Source: Paenibacillus alkalitolerans
GTDB taxonomy: Bacteria; Bacillota; Bacilli; Paenibacillales; YIM-B00363
Reading direction: 5' to 3'
Assembly: GCF_016482785.1 (NCBI RefSeq)
Contig: NZ_JAEMXM010000001.1
Coordinates: 496,001 to 560,000, forward strand
Length of the DNA: 64,000 bases
Made by a program: the position numbers and the translations under genes
The notes under the pieces: generated by a model
Told to the model about the DNA's origin: nothing
The model's input: the letters and a program-made list of their open reading frames with translations, nothing else
Databases searched by the model: none
Shown here: piece after piece, positions 52,385 to 61,331 of the stretch
Numbering within the stretch: position 1 is the stretch's first letter
How the letters are laid out: the number at the start of each line of letters is the position of its first letter

Positions 52385-53998
52385 CTAGACGCTATCCCGA
52401 TATTGGGAAGGTGTGAGTCCCACGATATCTTTAAATGTTTTTACAAAATGCCTGAAATCGTTATACCCGACCTCATCCGCAATTTCGTAGATCTTCATAT
52501 TTGTATCGTTTAAGAGTTGTTTCGCTTTTAATATTCGCAATCCGGCGACGTATCGGACGAAAGTTTCCCCGACTTCTTCGTGAAACAGTTTGCTGAAATA
52601 CGAGGCATTGACGAACAGGTGGTTGGATACATCCTGCAAAGTGATTTGCCCGAAGAAGTGCTTGCCGATGTATTCAAGACCAAGCTCTATTATTTTACTG
52701 TAGCTTGCCGTACCGCGGATTCGAGCGCTCCATGTTTGCATATGATTCAACAATTGGCCGCTTAGATCGTCCATATGTAAGCTGTGACAACGTATTTCCT
52801 TTAAAATACTTTGCTCCGCCGCCTCTTCGTCGTTTACACAGGATTTAAGTTTGAAGAAGATGTTCGTCAACAACATGTTTAGACTTCTTGTAACCTGCAG
52901 CGGATCGTATTTTTGAAGAAGACTTTCTACACGCTCTTGCAGCCCGTTTATACTTTGCTCTAACAAGTTGCCGTCCCCAATTTTTAATGCGTGAATCAGC
53001 CGATTCTCCCACTCCGTACCCGGGGCCGCATACGGAACCCCAAGCTCAATGCGCTGCGGCGGCAGCCGGAAGCAATTATACAGCTTCCCGTGTCCTTCAA
53101 TAAATGAATAGCTGCAAGCGTAAATCGCATCGTTATACGCTCTTGAAAGATCTTTCCAACTGCAAATCCGGCTTACGCCTGCGCTTGCGGTCAAATCCAG
53201 CAACCGCTTGGACATCTCCAATGCTTGCTGCAAAACTGAAGGTATTACTTCCTCCGGGTTACCGGATTTCTCGAGTTCCGGTGAAAATACAACGGCCACA
53301 TCCGCATCCCTGCTGTCGCCAAGCTTGCAAAAAACGGATTTGTACCCGTTATCGCTTAACGATTGCTCGGCAATGTTCCGTAAACCGTACAGCAAATTCT
53401 TGCGGTCGTTGCGTGTTTCCCCTTTGGAGCCCCAATCGTGAATGCGAATGGCCGCAACCTGTAATTCGCGCGGATTCAACTGGAGCCGAAGGGCGCTCCA
53501 TATTGCGTCCGCATCTTGAAAGGACTGATCGCTCTCCCCTAATAGAAACTGTTCCAAATACCTCTGCTGCGCGAGCGGCATGCTTTGACGGATCTGCCAT
53601 TTCATCTCCTCTACCGCACTCTCTCTTTGCAGCTCGTTAACGCAACGCTGTACGACTTCAAGAAGCATTTGTTCCTCGATCGGTTTGAGAACATAGCCGG
53701 AAGCTCCGCACTTCAACGCTTTTTGGGCGTATGCGAATTCCCCGTAACCGCTAATGATGATCACTTTCGAATGCAGCTTGTTTTCATTAATATGTTCCAG
53801 TAAAGATAATCCGTCCATGCCCGGCATCTTGATATCCGTGATTACAATGTCGGGCGCGGTCCTGGAAAGCCAAGTGAAAGCTTCTTCCCCATTCTCCGCT
53901 TCTCCCCATATTTCAATGCCGTGGGACTGCCAATCAATCGTTTGCTTTAAGCCTTGCCGAACCCACTTCTCGTCATCGACAATCAACATTGAATACAT
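52385..53998 (-). CDS. AraC-type response regulator (YesN family), module 2
   Basis: 537 residues: MYSMLIVDDEKWVRQGLKQT, after GGAGGTGCAGCA. Receiver domain 1-120 with phospho-acceptor D in DIVITDIKMPGMDG and K of GYVLKPIEEQ. A middle region of about 300 residues is typical of this group. C-terminal AraC domain: ITLQDVSNHLFVNASYFSKL, FHEEVGETFVRYVAGLRILK, DEVGYNDFRHFVKTFKDIVG. It should activate the transporter genes when phosphorylated by the adjacent kinase. Confidence 0.94.
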   Translation of the reverse strand: MYSMLIVDDEKWVRQGLKQTIDWQSHGIEIWGEAENGEEAFTWLSRTAPDIVITDIKMPGMDGLSLLEHINENKLHSKVIIISGYGEFAYAQKALKCGASGYVLKPIEEQMLLEVVQRCVNELQRESAVEEMKWQIRQSMPLAQQRYLEQFLLGESDQSFQDADAIWSALRLQLNPRELQVAAIRIHDWGSKGETRNDRKNLLYGLRNIAEQSLSDNGYKSVFCKLGDSRDADVAVVFSPELEKSGNPEEVIPSVLQQALEMSKRLLDLTASAGVSRICSWKDLSRAYNDAIYACSYSFIEGHGKLYNCFRLPPQRIELGVPYAAPGTEWENRLIHALKIGDGNLLEQSINGLQERVESLLQKYDPLQVTRSLNMLLTNIFFKLKSCVNDEEAAEQSILKEIRCHSLHMDDLSGQLLNHMQTWSARIRGTASYSKIIELGLEYIGKHFFGQITLQDVSNHLFVNASYFSKLFHEEVGETFVRYVAGLRILKAKQLLNDTNMKIYEIADEVGYNDFRHFVKTFKDIVGLTPSQYRDSV

Positions 53999-54079
53999 TG
54001 CTGCACCTCCCGGGATCTCTTATAGTAAACACAACCCTCTTAATGCGTAATAATATAGTAAAACCCTTAATTGAACCAA

Positions 54080-54116
54080 GAAAAATAAAGAACCAAGGGC
54101 AACCCCTCGGTTCTTT
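54080..54116 (-). terminator. Terminator of the module 1 binding-protein gene
   Basis: Minus strand: AAAGAACCGAGGGG and CCCTTGGTTCTTT (one mismatch) followed by ATTTTTCTTG. It separates module 1 from module 2. Confidence 0.75.
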
Positions 54117-54143
54117 CTCGCGATATCGTGAAGAAGTCAAAAA

Positions 54144-55478
54144 TTACTGGTAATCCTGTGCCATAGCAACGATCTCTTCCCAAGCTTGTTCCGGCGTGAG
54201 CTGGCCGAATTGGATTTTCTCGGCAATGGTCACATAATCTTTCGCACGGAAATTCGACCATCCTTTAGGGTCTGCTTGGAACGGTTGGGCGATGCTTGAG
54301 GTGTTCTGGATCAGTGAAATGCCCATACGGTCGGCTTCATTGAATTTCGGCTCCAGGTGCCCGAGCACGTCCTTCGAAACAGGGACTCCTCTAGTCGTCC
54401 CAAGAATTTCCGCCGCCTCGATATCGTTGATAAACCAATTGATAAATTTCTTCGCTTCTTCCACATGCTTCGAATCGGAGGAGACGCTCCAAAACATCGA
54501 AGGCTTCAACCAACCCGCACCTTCGGGACCATTAGGCATTGTAACCATCGCATAGGCACCCGGCTTCATGGAATCCAAAGCTCCGGACTGGGCGGCGTGC
54601 AGTTGGCGAATCGCCACTTTACCGTTATTAAGCAAGTCGAGCGCCGGGTCCAATTCTTTATCGGTTACGGCCGCATCGGCAGGTGGAACGACGCCCTCCT
54701 CTCTCAGTTGAGAGAAAGTATTCACCCATTCGAGCCATAATTGTTTATCGATGTTAAATTTCCCGTCCGGGGTTACGTAATAGCCTTTCCCGTGGCTCAT
54801 CTGATATATACCGTAGATGTCCAACGCTCCCGTATGATCCATTAACGCATGCCCCTCCGGCCCAAGCTTCGCTTTTATATCGCGGCCGTACTGGAAATAT
54901 TGTTCCCACGTCCAGCCGTCTTTCGGAAGAGGCAAACCGAGCTTTTCAATCATCTCTTTATTATAGGCAAGGCCGAATGCATTGTTTCCAAGCGCAATGG
55001 CATATAAAGAATCGTTGTATTTTCCGGTATTCAATAACGCAGCATCCATTCCGGACGTATCAATTCCTTCGGTTATGTCGGCCAGTTGTTTCCGGCTTGC
55101 ATATTCCGCCAAATAAGCGGCGTCCATCTGGATAATATCTGGAGCGTTCTTGGCGGCCGCTTGGGTGGACAGTTTGTCCCAATATCCTTCCCATCCGGAA
55201 AATTCGGGTTCGAATGTCACATGCGGATTTTTTTGCGTATAAAGCTCCAAAGCTTTCAAAGTCGCATCATGCCGGGATTGCGATCCCCACCACATAATCC
55301 GGAGCTTTACAGGATTCGGATTTGCGCTCTCCGAGCTCCCATTTGATGCGGTTTCGCCGCTATTCTGTTCGCCTGGCTCGTTAGCCGCCCCTTGGTTTGA
55401 GCTGCAAGCCGCCAAGCCGAATGCAAATGCGAAACAAAGCAATAGCAACATCCATCTTTTTACAACCTGCAAATTCAT
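54144..55478 (-). CDS. Extracellular sugar-binding lipoprotein, module 1
   Basis: 444 residues: MNLQVVKRWMLLLLCFAFAF, lipobox LAAC, Asn/Ser/Glu-rich linker. VKLRIMWWGSQSRHDATLKA, LELYTQKNPHVTFEPEFSGW, NAPDIIQMDAAYLAEYASRK, AIALGNNAFGLAYNKEMIEK identify a family 1 ABC binding protein. AGGGGAG precedes the ATG. Here the gene follows the kinase and regulator, whereas its permeases lie at the other end of the module (59021-60774). A cre-like site precedes it. Confidence 0.94.
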   Translation of the reverse strand: MNLQVVKRWMLLLLCFAFAFGLAACSSNQGAANEPGEQNSGETASNGSSESANPNPVKLRIMWWGSQSRHDATLKALELYTQKNPHVTFEPEFSGWEGYWDKLSTQAAAKNAPDIIQMDAAYLAEYASRKQLADITEGIDTSGMDAALLNTGKYNDSLYAIALGNNAFGLAYNKEMIEKLGLPLPKDGWTWEQYFQYGRDIKAKLGPEGHALMDHTGALDIYGIYQMSHGKGYYVTPDGKFNIDKQLWLEWVNTFSQLREEGVVPPADAAVTDKELDPALDLLNNGKVAIRQLHAAQSGALDSMKPGAYAMVTMPNGPEGAGWLKPSMFWSVSSDSKHVEEAKKFINWFINDIEAAEILGTTRGVPVSKDVLGHLEPKFNEADRMGISLIQNTSSIAQPFQADPKGWSNFRAKDYVTIAEKIQFGQLTPEQAWEEIVAMAQDYQ

Positions 55479-55502
55479 ATATACTCCCCTCTCGACTCAT
55501 TT

Positions 55503-55516
55503 TTAAACCGCTTACA
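55503..55516 (-). promoter_or_regulatory. cre-like site upstream of the module 1 binding-protein gene
   Basis: Minus strand TGTAAGCGGTTTAA matches the cre consensus at all but one position, 25 bp before the start codon. Confidence 0.5.
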
Positions 55517-55605
55517 TAAAAATCGTAACACTTCCGTTCAGTCATGAGTATAAGAAGGATGCACAACGTATTTCAAAAATCAACAATAATAAACGGTTGC
55601 TGCCG

Positions 55606-57225
55606 TTATTTAAGAAAATCGCTAGGATTAAGACCGGTCTCTTTCTTAAACAGGGTGCTGAAGTAAGGGATATTCTTGTACCCTACCATCTCGGCAACTT
55701 CGTAAATCAGATATTTTCCTTCCATCAGCAGGCGCTTCGCCTTCTCCATTCGGACTTTCGTCACATAACTGTTGAACGTCTCGCCTACGGCATCGCGAAA
55801 CAACTGGCTGAGATAGTTTCGGGATAAGTACACTTTTTCGGCCAATTCCGTTAACGTGATCTCCTCGGCATAATGGTCGTGAATATACTGCACCATAAAG
55901 TCAACCGCTTGCTTATGTTTTACATTCTCATTCCAGGCGCGGTGGCCGCACACAAGCCGAACCGTTTCAATCAGCCAACATTCCAATGCTTCCGGAGTGC
56001 CTACCGATTCCAAGCTTTGGGTTGCGGTCTTCATCATAGTGATGTCATCCATATTTTTGCCGACGTCAAACATCGTATATCGAATAATGGTCAAGCATTC
56101 GGAACCGTGCCTGACCAACGATGACGGCCTTGTCTCGCCAAACTGCCGCAAAGCGCGGATAAACTCGCGGACGACATCGACCGCCTTCTGTTCTTGCAAG
56201 GAGCGTATCGATTCGGCAAGTTGATGATAAAACTTAACCGGACGAAGCGTTTGATCAGTTGCTTCACGGGTCTTGTTTTCCTTCTTTTTAAACACATATA
56301 GTTCGGCGTCGCCGCAAACGGCGTTTTCCCGCTCGGCCAGCGCCAAGAACGCTTCCTCCGTGGAAACGGATATTTGACTCCAATGCTGCTGCAAAGCACC
56401 TACTCCGATCCGAAGACGGATGCCGAGCACGTCTTGAATACTGCGGATGATTCGCTTTCCGAGACCGCATGCTTCACTGACGGCAGCTTCATCGGTTTGC
56501 GTTCGGTTTACGTGAAGAATCGCCGCAAAACTATTTCCCTGCAATTCTACCAATTCATACGTTTTCCAATACTGTGCCAGAAGCTCGCCGATCACATTGC
56601 CGACCGCAAACCGAAACAGTCTTCGATCGGCGGCGGCCGCGTCGGAATATCTGGATGTCGCCTCGATCTCCACTCCAAGCACCAGATGATAATGGCTCTT
56701 CATGAGCGGATGTTTATGAAGAATGAACTCCTCGTGTTCTCCTGCAACAGTTCCGATGACGATGCTCTTTAACCATTCTCTTTCAACAAAAGGTTCATAT
56801 AAGGAGATTTTATGCAATAATTCAACTTGCGCTTCCCGTTCCGACTGCTTCTTCCGCAATTGAGCCACGGCGTGCTCTATAACTTCCCGGATCGTGGAAA
56901 CGGTTGCGGGTTTGGACAAATAATCGTCTACCTGCAGCTTTAAGGCTTCGCGGGCATACTCGAAATCCGAATAGCCGCTTAGAATAATAATTTTTCCGTC
57001 ATACTCGTTTTTTCGCAGCTCTTTGATCATTTCCAACCCGTTCATAACAGGCATATACACATCCGTAATGACGATGTCCGGCAACAATTCGCCGACTAAC
57101 CGAAGCCCTTCTTTGCCGTCGATCCCTTCCCCTACGCAGACCGCATTCAACTCATTCCAAGGTATCGCTTTTCTCATACTTTGCAGCACTTGCCTGTCGT
57201 CATCGATAAGGACAACCTTGTACAT
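55606..57225 (-). CDS. AraC-type response regulator (YesN family), module 1
   Basis: 539 residues: MYKVVLIDDDRQVLQSMRKA, after AGGAGGAATTCGT. Receiver: DIVITDVYMPVMNG carries the phospho-acceptor Asp; DDYLSKPATVSTIRE the conserved Lys. C-terminal AraC domain: ITLTELAEKVYLSRNYLSQL, FRDAVGETFNSYVTKVRMEK, AEMVGYKNIPYFSTLFKKET. Pairs with the kinase encoded 29 bp upstream. Confidence 0.94.
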   Translation of the reverse strand: MYKVVLIDDDRQVLQSMRKAIPWNELNAVCVGEGIDGKEGLRLVGELLPDIVITDVYMPVMNGLEMIKELRKNEYDGKIIILSGYSDFEYAREALKLQVDDYLSKPATVSTIREVIEHAVAQLRKKQSEREAQVELLHKISLYEPFVEREWLKSIVIGTVAGEHEEFILHKHPLMKSHYHLVLGVEIEATSRYSDAAAADRRLFRFAVGNVIGELLAQYWKTYELVELQGNSFAAILHVNRTQTDEAAVSEACGLGKRIIRSIQDVLGIRLRIGVGALQQHWSQISVSTEEAFLALAERENAVCGDAELYVFKKKENKTREATDQTLRPVKFYHQLAESIRSLQEQKAVDVVREFIRALRQFGETRPSSLVRHGSECLTIIRYTMFDVGKNMDDITMMKTATQSLESVGTPEALECWLIETVRLVCGHRAWNENVKHKQAVDFMVQYIHDHYAEEITLTELAEKVYLSRNYLSQLFRDAVGETFNSYVTKVRMEKAKRLLMEGKYLIYEVAEMVGYKNIPYFSTLFKKETGLNPSDFLK

Positions 57226-57254
57226 ACGAATTCCTCCTGGTTACATGCGAGCAG

Positions 57255-58997
57255 TCACTCCGGTTTTTCCGTAACGGAAGGCATTAGTATTACCACTTCA
57301 GTCCCGCCGCCGTCCCGGGAACGGATGGTAACGGAAGATGTATTGCCGAAATAAACGGAAAGACGTTCTTCTACATTGCGTATACCGTACCCGCCTGTAT
57401 CCTTCCGGCGCGAGCTTCTCCAATCCTCGGTAATTCCGTTGCCGTCATCCGTAATTCTTATAAGCAGATTTCCGTCATCCGCCTGCGCCTCGACTCGGAT
57501 TGCGCCCCGTTGAAGACCGTGAAAGCCGTGAATAATACTGTTTTCAACAAAAGGCTGCAGCGTGAGCTTAGGCACATACAATGTACCGGCCGCATCGGGA
57601 ATGTCCATCTCATATGTCAAGCCTTCTCCCCAGCGGATTCGTTGAATTTCCAAATAACATTTCAAATACTCGGCCTCGTTCTTTAGCGTAATGAACCGCT
57701 CTCCATTCGAAAGCCCGAGGCGCAGCATACGGCCCACCAGCTCGAGTATACGGCTGATCCGTTCTTGTCCCGCGTCGACTGCCATCCAGTTCAATTGATC
57801 GAGCGTATTGTATAGAAAATGCGGATTAATGTTTGCTTGCAGCGCGCTGATTTCGGCTTCCCGCTTTTGCCGATATTCTTCTTTAAGAGATTCATACAGC
57901 TCGGATATCCGTTCGGTCAGCCTTCGAAAGCCGTTGAACAGGGCTCCAAACTCGTTGCGGTAATCGTCAGGCAAATGAATCGGTGGTTTTCCGACGGAAA
58001 AAGCATTCATCGCAGTGAGCAAGTCACTAACCGGGCGGGTAAAATGTTTGGAAAACAAAAGGGTAAAAATAACGGATAACATGATGGCCGCAGCCCCAAT
58101 GGCAAGAAGCGTCTTAGCGAGTTGAACGCTGCCCGCCGTGATCCGCGACCACGGCGTCGCCTCGATCAACAGCCACCCCGAACCGAGCGTCTGACTCCAA
58201 ACGACGAAATACTCTTCCCGCCCATTAACTCCTGTGTATTCCGCGCGCGCGAAGCCGTTCGTTCCCTTAATGCTCTCCAAGATAGTACTGATTTGCGCAG
58301 GCGAAAGCTCGTCGCCGACCGCGATCTTCTTGCGCCCGCCGCCGTCCAGCACAACCCGGCTGGCGTCCGCCAACTCCTGGCCGCTCTTCATAATGGCCTC
58401 AATGACTGGAGTTTTCGCATGGAACACAAGAAGGCCTACATAATTCCCGCTGTTGGAATACACCTTTCTTGCGAAGCTGACGACTTCCTTATCGCCCCGC
58501 CAAGTGGCGATTTTATGCGAAGCGATCCAGACCGAATCGGCCAGCTCCAATTGCTTCGCCCAAGACTGCCGATGTAAGACGGAGGGACCGAAAAAATGCA
58601 CGCTGGACACCTTCGTGCTTCGAACGTTTTCTTCCGATGAGAAATAAAACTCAATGGACTCGATCGCCGGCGAGCTGTATGTGAGTTGGGCTAAATATTC
58701 CTCAAACTTTTCCATCCGTTGGAAGCGGTCATACTCCGTCCCCCCGAGATTCGGATATTGGGATGCTATGTTTCGGGCAGCCGTTAACGACTGCTGTTCG
58801 ATGCCGTCCATTAGCAAGGATAACTGTTTATTAATTTGGTTTAGGAGCGCTTGCTGATACCTGGATGTGCTCGATGCCATTTCATTTTCCGAAATCGTAT
58901 ATCCGACCCATACAACCGTAGTTAACAGAACGATAATGAAGCCGGCCGAGAAACCGAACAGCACACGGTCAATCCGGTAACGTTTAAATAAATTCAA
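57255..58997 (-). CDS. Sensor histidine kinase (YesM family), module 1
   Basis: 580 residues from a TTG with only a weak ribosome binding site. Helix one about 12-34 (VLFGFSAGFIIVLLTTVVWV); helix two about 290-312 (LAKTLLAIGAAAIMLSVIFT); Cache-like extracellular part between. HAMP: KHFTRPVSDLLTAMNAFSV. Phospho-acceptor box LQANINPHFLYNTLDQLNWM is canonical. ATP site: LTLQPFVENSIIHGFHGL and ITDDGNGITEDW. It lies between the permease genes and its response regulator. Confidence 0.93.
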   Translation of the reverse strand: MNLFKRYRIDRVLFGFSAGFIIVLLTTVVWVGYTISENEMASSTSRYQQALLNQINKQLSLLMDGIEQQSLTAARNIASQYPNLGGTEYDRFQRMEKFEEYLAQLTYSSPAIESIEFYFSSEENVRSTKVSSVHFFGPSVLHRQSWAKQLELADSVWIASHKIATWRGDKEVVSFARKVYSNSGNYVGLLVFHAKTPVIEAIMKSGQELADASRVVLDGGGRKKIAVGDELSPAQISTILESIKGTNGFARAEYTGVNGREEYFVVWSQTLGSGWLLIEATPWSRITAGSVQLAKTLLAIGAAAIMLSVIFTLLFSKHFTRPVSDLLTAMNAFSVGKPPIHLPDDYRNEFGALFNGFRRLTERISELYESLKEEYRQKREAEISALQANINPHFLYNTLDQLNWMAVDAGQERISRILELVGRMLRLGLSNGERFITLKNEAEYLKCYLEIQRIRWGEGLTYEMDIPDAAGTLYVPKLTLQPFVENSIIHGFHGLQRGAIRVEAQADDGNLLIRITDDGNGITEDWRSSRRKDTGGYGIRNVEERLSVYFGNTSSVTIRSRDGGGTEVVILMPSVTEKPE

Positions 58998-59020
58998 TGC
59001 CCTGCATCACCCGATTCATT

Positions 59021-59869
59021 TCATCCTTTAATGCCCGTGGTGGCAATTCCCTCTACGAAGTGGCGTTGAGCCGCCAAAAATACAATGACCGCGGGAACGA
59101 TGGAAAGAAGAGACATCGCAAGCAGCTGTCCCCACGACATCGCGCTTTGCGTATCGATAAACAACCGCAATGCCAGCTGCACTGTATACTTCTCTATGGA
59201 ATTAATATATATCAATTGTCCGAAAAAGTCGTCCCAATTCCAGAGAAAACAATAGATTGCAACAGTTACCAGCGCCGGTTTGGTCAACGGAAGCACGATG
59301 CGCAAGTAGATGCCGAATTGGGTGCAGCCGTCCATCTTTGCCGACTCGTCCAATTCCTTCGGTATCCCTCTCATAAATTGCACGAGAAGAAAGATGAAGA
59401 AAGAGCCGCCGATCCCGCCGGCTACAGCATGCGGTACGATAAACGGCAAATAACTGTCCACCCATCCGAAAGAGTGAAACATGGAATATTGCGGAACAAG
59501 CGTCACTTGACTGGGCAGCATGAGCGTGACAAGGACGATCGAAAACCAGAAATTCCGCAGCGGAAAGTCTAGGCGAGCGAAGCCGTATGCGACCAAGCTG
59601 CACGAAATGACCGTCGTGAACAGCACTCCGAGTATCAGTTCAAACGAATTCAAATAAAAGTGGGAAAAATCGTAATTCGGTATTGCGAACCAACCATCCG
59701 AAAAATTGCTCCATTGAGGTGCTGCCGGAAATATGCTTGGCGAGCTGAGTTCTTCCGTCTTCTTAAGCGATGCGCCGGCCCACCATACGACGGGATAAAT
59801 CATCACTAAGCTGAATGAAAGCAAGAGCAAGTGCCTTAACACATTGCGGTTGACGGCTTGACGGTTCAT
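59021..59869 (-). CDS. Carbohydrate ABC transporter permease (MalG type), module 1
   Basis: 282 residues: MNRQAVNRNVLRHLLLLSFS. Overlaps the MalF-type gene by 4 bp (ATGA) and has AAAGGAGG upstream. EAA loop IPKELDESAKMDGCTQFGIY followed by LRIVLPLTKPALVTV. Ending RHFVEGIATTGIKG is typical. Confidence 0.93.
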   Translation of the reverse strand: MNRQAVNRNVLRHLLLLSFSLVMIYPVVWWAGASLKKTEELSSPSIFPAAPQWSNFSDGWFAIPNYDFSHFYLNSFELILGVLFTTVISCSLVAYGFARLDFPLRNFWFSIVLVTLMLPSQVTLVPQYSMFHSFGWVDSYLPFIVPHAVAGGIGGSFFIFLLVQFMRGIPKELDESAKMDGCTQFGIYLRIVLPLTKPALVTVAIYCFLWNWDDFFGQLIYINSIEKYTVQLALRLFIDTQSAMSWGQLLAMSLLSIVPAVIVFLAAQRHFVEGIATTGIKG

Positions 59870-60774
59870 GCGGCTTTCCTCCTTTCTTGCTCATAAAATA
59901 CCCAATATTTTGAAGAAAGAAAGATGAGCGCGGTCGCCGCTGCGATGACTGCAAGCAAGATCCAGGCCAGCGCTGAGGCGTAGCCCATCTGCAATCTTCC
60001 GAAAGCCCGGTCATACAAGTAAAGCGCATACATATAAGTCGAATGAACGGGGCCGCCTTCGGTGATGATAAACGCTTGGGTGAACATCTGGAACGATCCG
60101 ATCGTCTGCAGCACGAAATTGAAGAGGACGATCGGAGACAGCAGCGGTAAAGTGATTTTAATAAACTGCCTGATCTTCGACGCCCCGTCTACGGATGAAG
60201 CTTCATAATAATCCCTTGGAATTTGTTTCAATCCCGCAAGGAAAATGACCATTGAAGATCCGAACTGCCATACCACAAGCAATACAAGTGTGCTTAACGC
60301 CGTTCGCGGATCGTTGATCCAGTTCATTCCTTCGATCCCGAAAACGGACAAAAATTTATTGATAAAACCGTCTTGACTCCAGATGTTTCGCCAAAGAACG
60401 GAAACGGCCAGGCTCGCTCCGATCAGCGACGGAAAATAAATAAGCAGCCGGTAAGCGCTAAGCCCGCGAATTTCTTTGTTTAATATGACCGCTACCGCAA
60501 GAGCGAAGATGAGCTTTAGCGGAACCGAGAAGACTACAAACCAAAGTGTGACTGAAAGCGATTGCGAAAATGTGCGGTCATTGAACATAATGCGTTCGAA
60601 ATTGGATAATCCGACCCACTCGGGAGATTCCAGCAAAGAATAATTTGTGAACGAGTAATATACAGACAACACCATCGGCCAAAGCGTAAGCCCTAGAAAA
60701 CCGATCAGCCAAGGGGAGATGAATAAATATCCGGTTACCGGGTGCTCCCATCGTTTTATTTTCGGACGCGTCAT
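59866..60774 (-). CDS. Carbohydrate ABC transporter permease (MalF type), module 1
   Basis: 302 residues from the ATG at 60774 (MTRPKIKRWEHPVTGYLFIS), nine bases after GGAGG. WLIGFLGLTLWPMVLSVYYS and the EAA loop IPRDYYEASSVDGASKIRQF are characteristic of UgpA/MalF-like permeases. First gene of module 1; two direct repeats CTCTTTCAAT lie 90-140 bp upstream. Confidence 0.93.
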   Translation of the reverse strand: MTRPKIKRWEHPVTGYLFISPWLIGFLGLTLWPMVLSVYYSFTNYSLLESPEWVGLSNFERIMFNDRTFSQSLSVTLWFVVFSVPLKLIFALAVAVILNKEIRGLSAYRLLIYFPSLIGASLAVSVLWRNIWSQDGFINKFLSVFGIEGMNWINDPRTALSTLVLLVVWQFGSSMVIFLAGLKQIPRDYYEASSVDGASKIRQFIKITLPLLSPIVLFNFVLQTIGSFQMFTQAFIITEGGPVHSTYMYALYLYDRAFGRLQMGYASALAWILLAVIAAATALIFLSSKYWVFYEQERRKAA

Positions 60775-61002
60775 GTGCGTCAACCTCCTCCATTCGGCTT
60801 TCTCTTACCTCATTTCATTGTAGGTCTTATTCCCGAGGCTTGAAATAATAAGGATGAACAATCTCTTTCAATAATTTCAGAAGTTTTTGCGCCAGATTAA
60901 ACCTCTTTCAATGCCTTCAAAAAAGCATTTACGGGTATCTTGAGATCAAAATTATAACGGGACTTTGCCCTCTAATTTACGTGTGCGCACTCTCCCCTTG
61001 AT
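60775..61002. promoter_or_regulatory. Promoter region of module 1 with a 10-bp direct repeat
   Basis: CTCTTTCAAT occurs at 60863-60872 and again at 60903-60912, exactly 40 bp apart on one face of the helix. This could be the binding site of the AraC-type response regulator. No gene was seen here and no clear -35/-10 pair was fixed. Confidence 0.4.
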
Positions 61003-61189
61003 TCAGAAATTGACCCTCTGTCCCGAACCTGCTCCCCATCTTCCCGTTTCGTATCCGCATACGTTCTCTTCGATGGCTTTGCCGTATTCTAATCCGAAGG
61101 GATCGTGCTTATAAGAAAATGGTCTTGAACAAATCAGTTTATCTGAACTATAGGGATAGTAAGCGCAAGGGAGTTCAGAATACAGCAGT
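61003..61189 (-). pseudogene. Unidentified C-terminal protein fragment
   Basis: An open frame without start reads LLYSELPCAYYPYSSDKLIC, SRPFSYKHDPFGLEYGKAIE, ENVCGYETGRWGAGSGQRVN and F-stop. The composition (many Tyr, Gly, Trp and charged residues) looks like a real protein end, not random translation. A stop precedes it in frame. I do not recognise the family. It is probably the remnant of a gene deleted between the DapA-family gene and module 1. Confidence 0.35.
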
Positions 61190-61274
61190 CATTAAGAGAA
61201 CCCCCTAGGGCATTTTGGGGTACTCACGCAATTTCTCGTGAAAGCGCCCCTCCCACTCCGAAATATTATAAATT

Positions 61275-61301
61275 CAAAAAAGCCGCATCTATTGATGCGG
61301 C
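61275..61301 (-). terminator. Terminator of the DapA-family gene
   Basis: GCCGCATC, loop AATA, GATGCGGC, then TTTTTT on the minus strand, shortly after the stop at 61332. Confidence 0.85.
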
Positions 61302-61331
61302 ATGCGGCCAGCTTTTGCTTTCAATTTGTTG

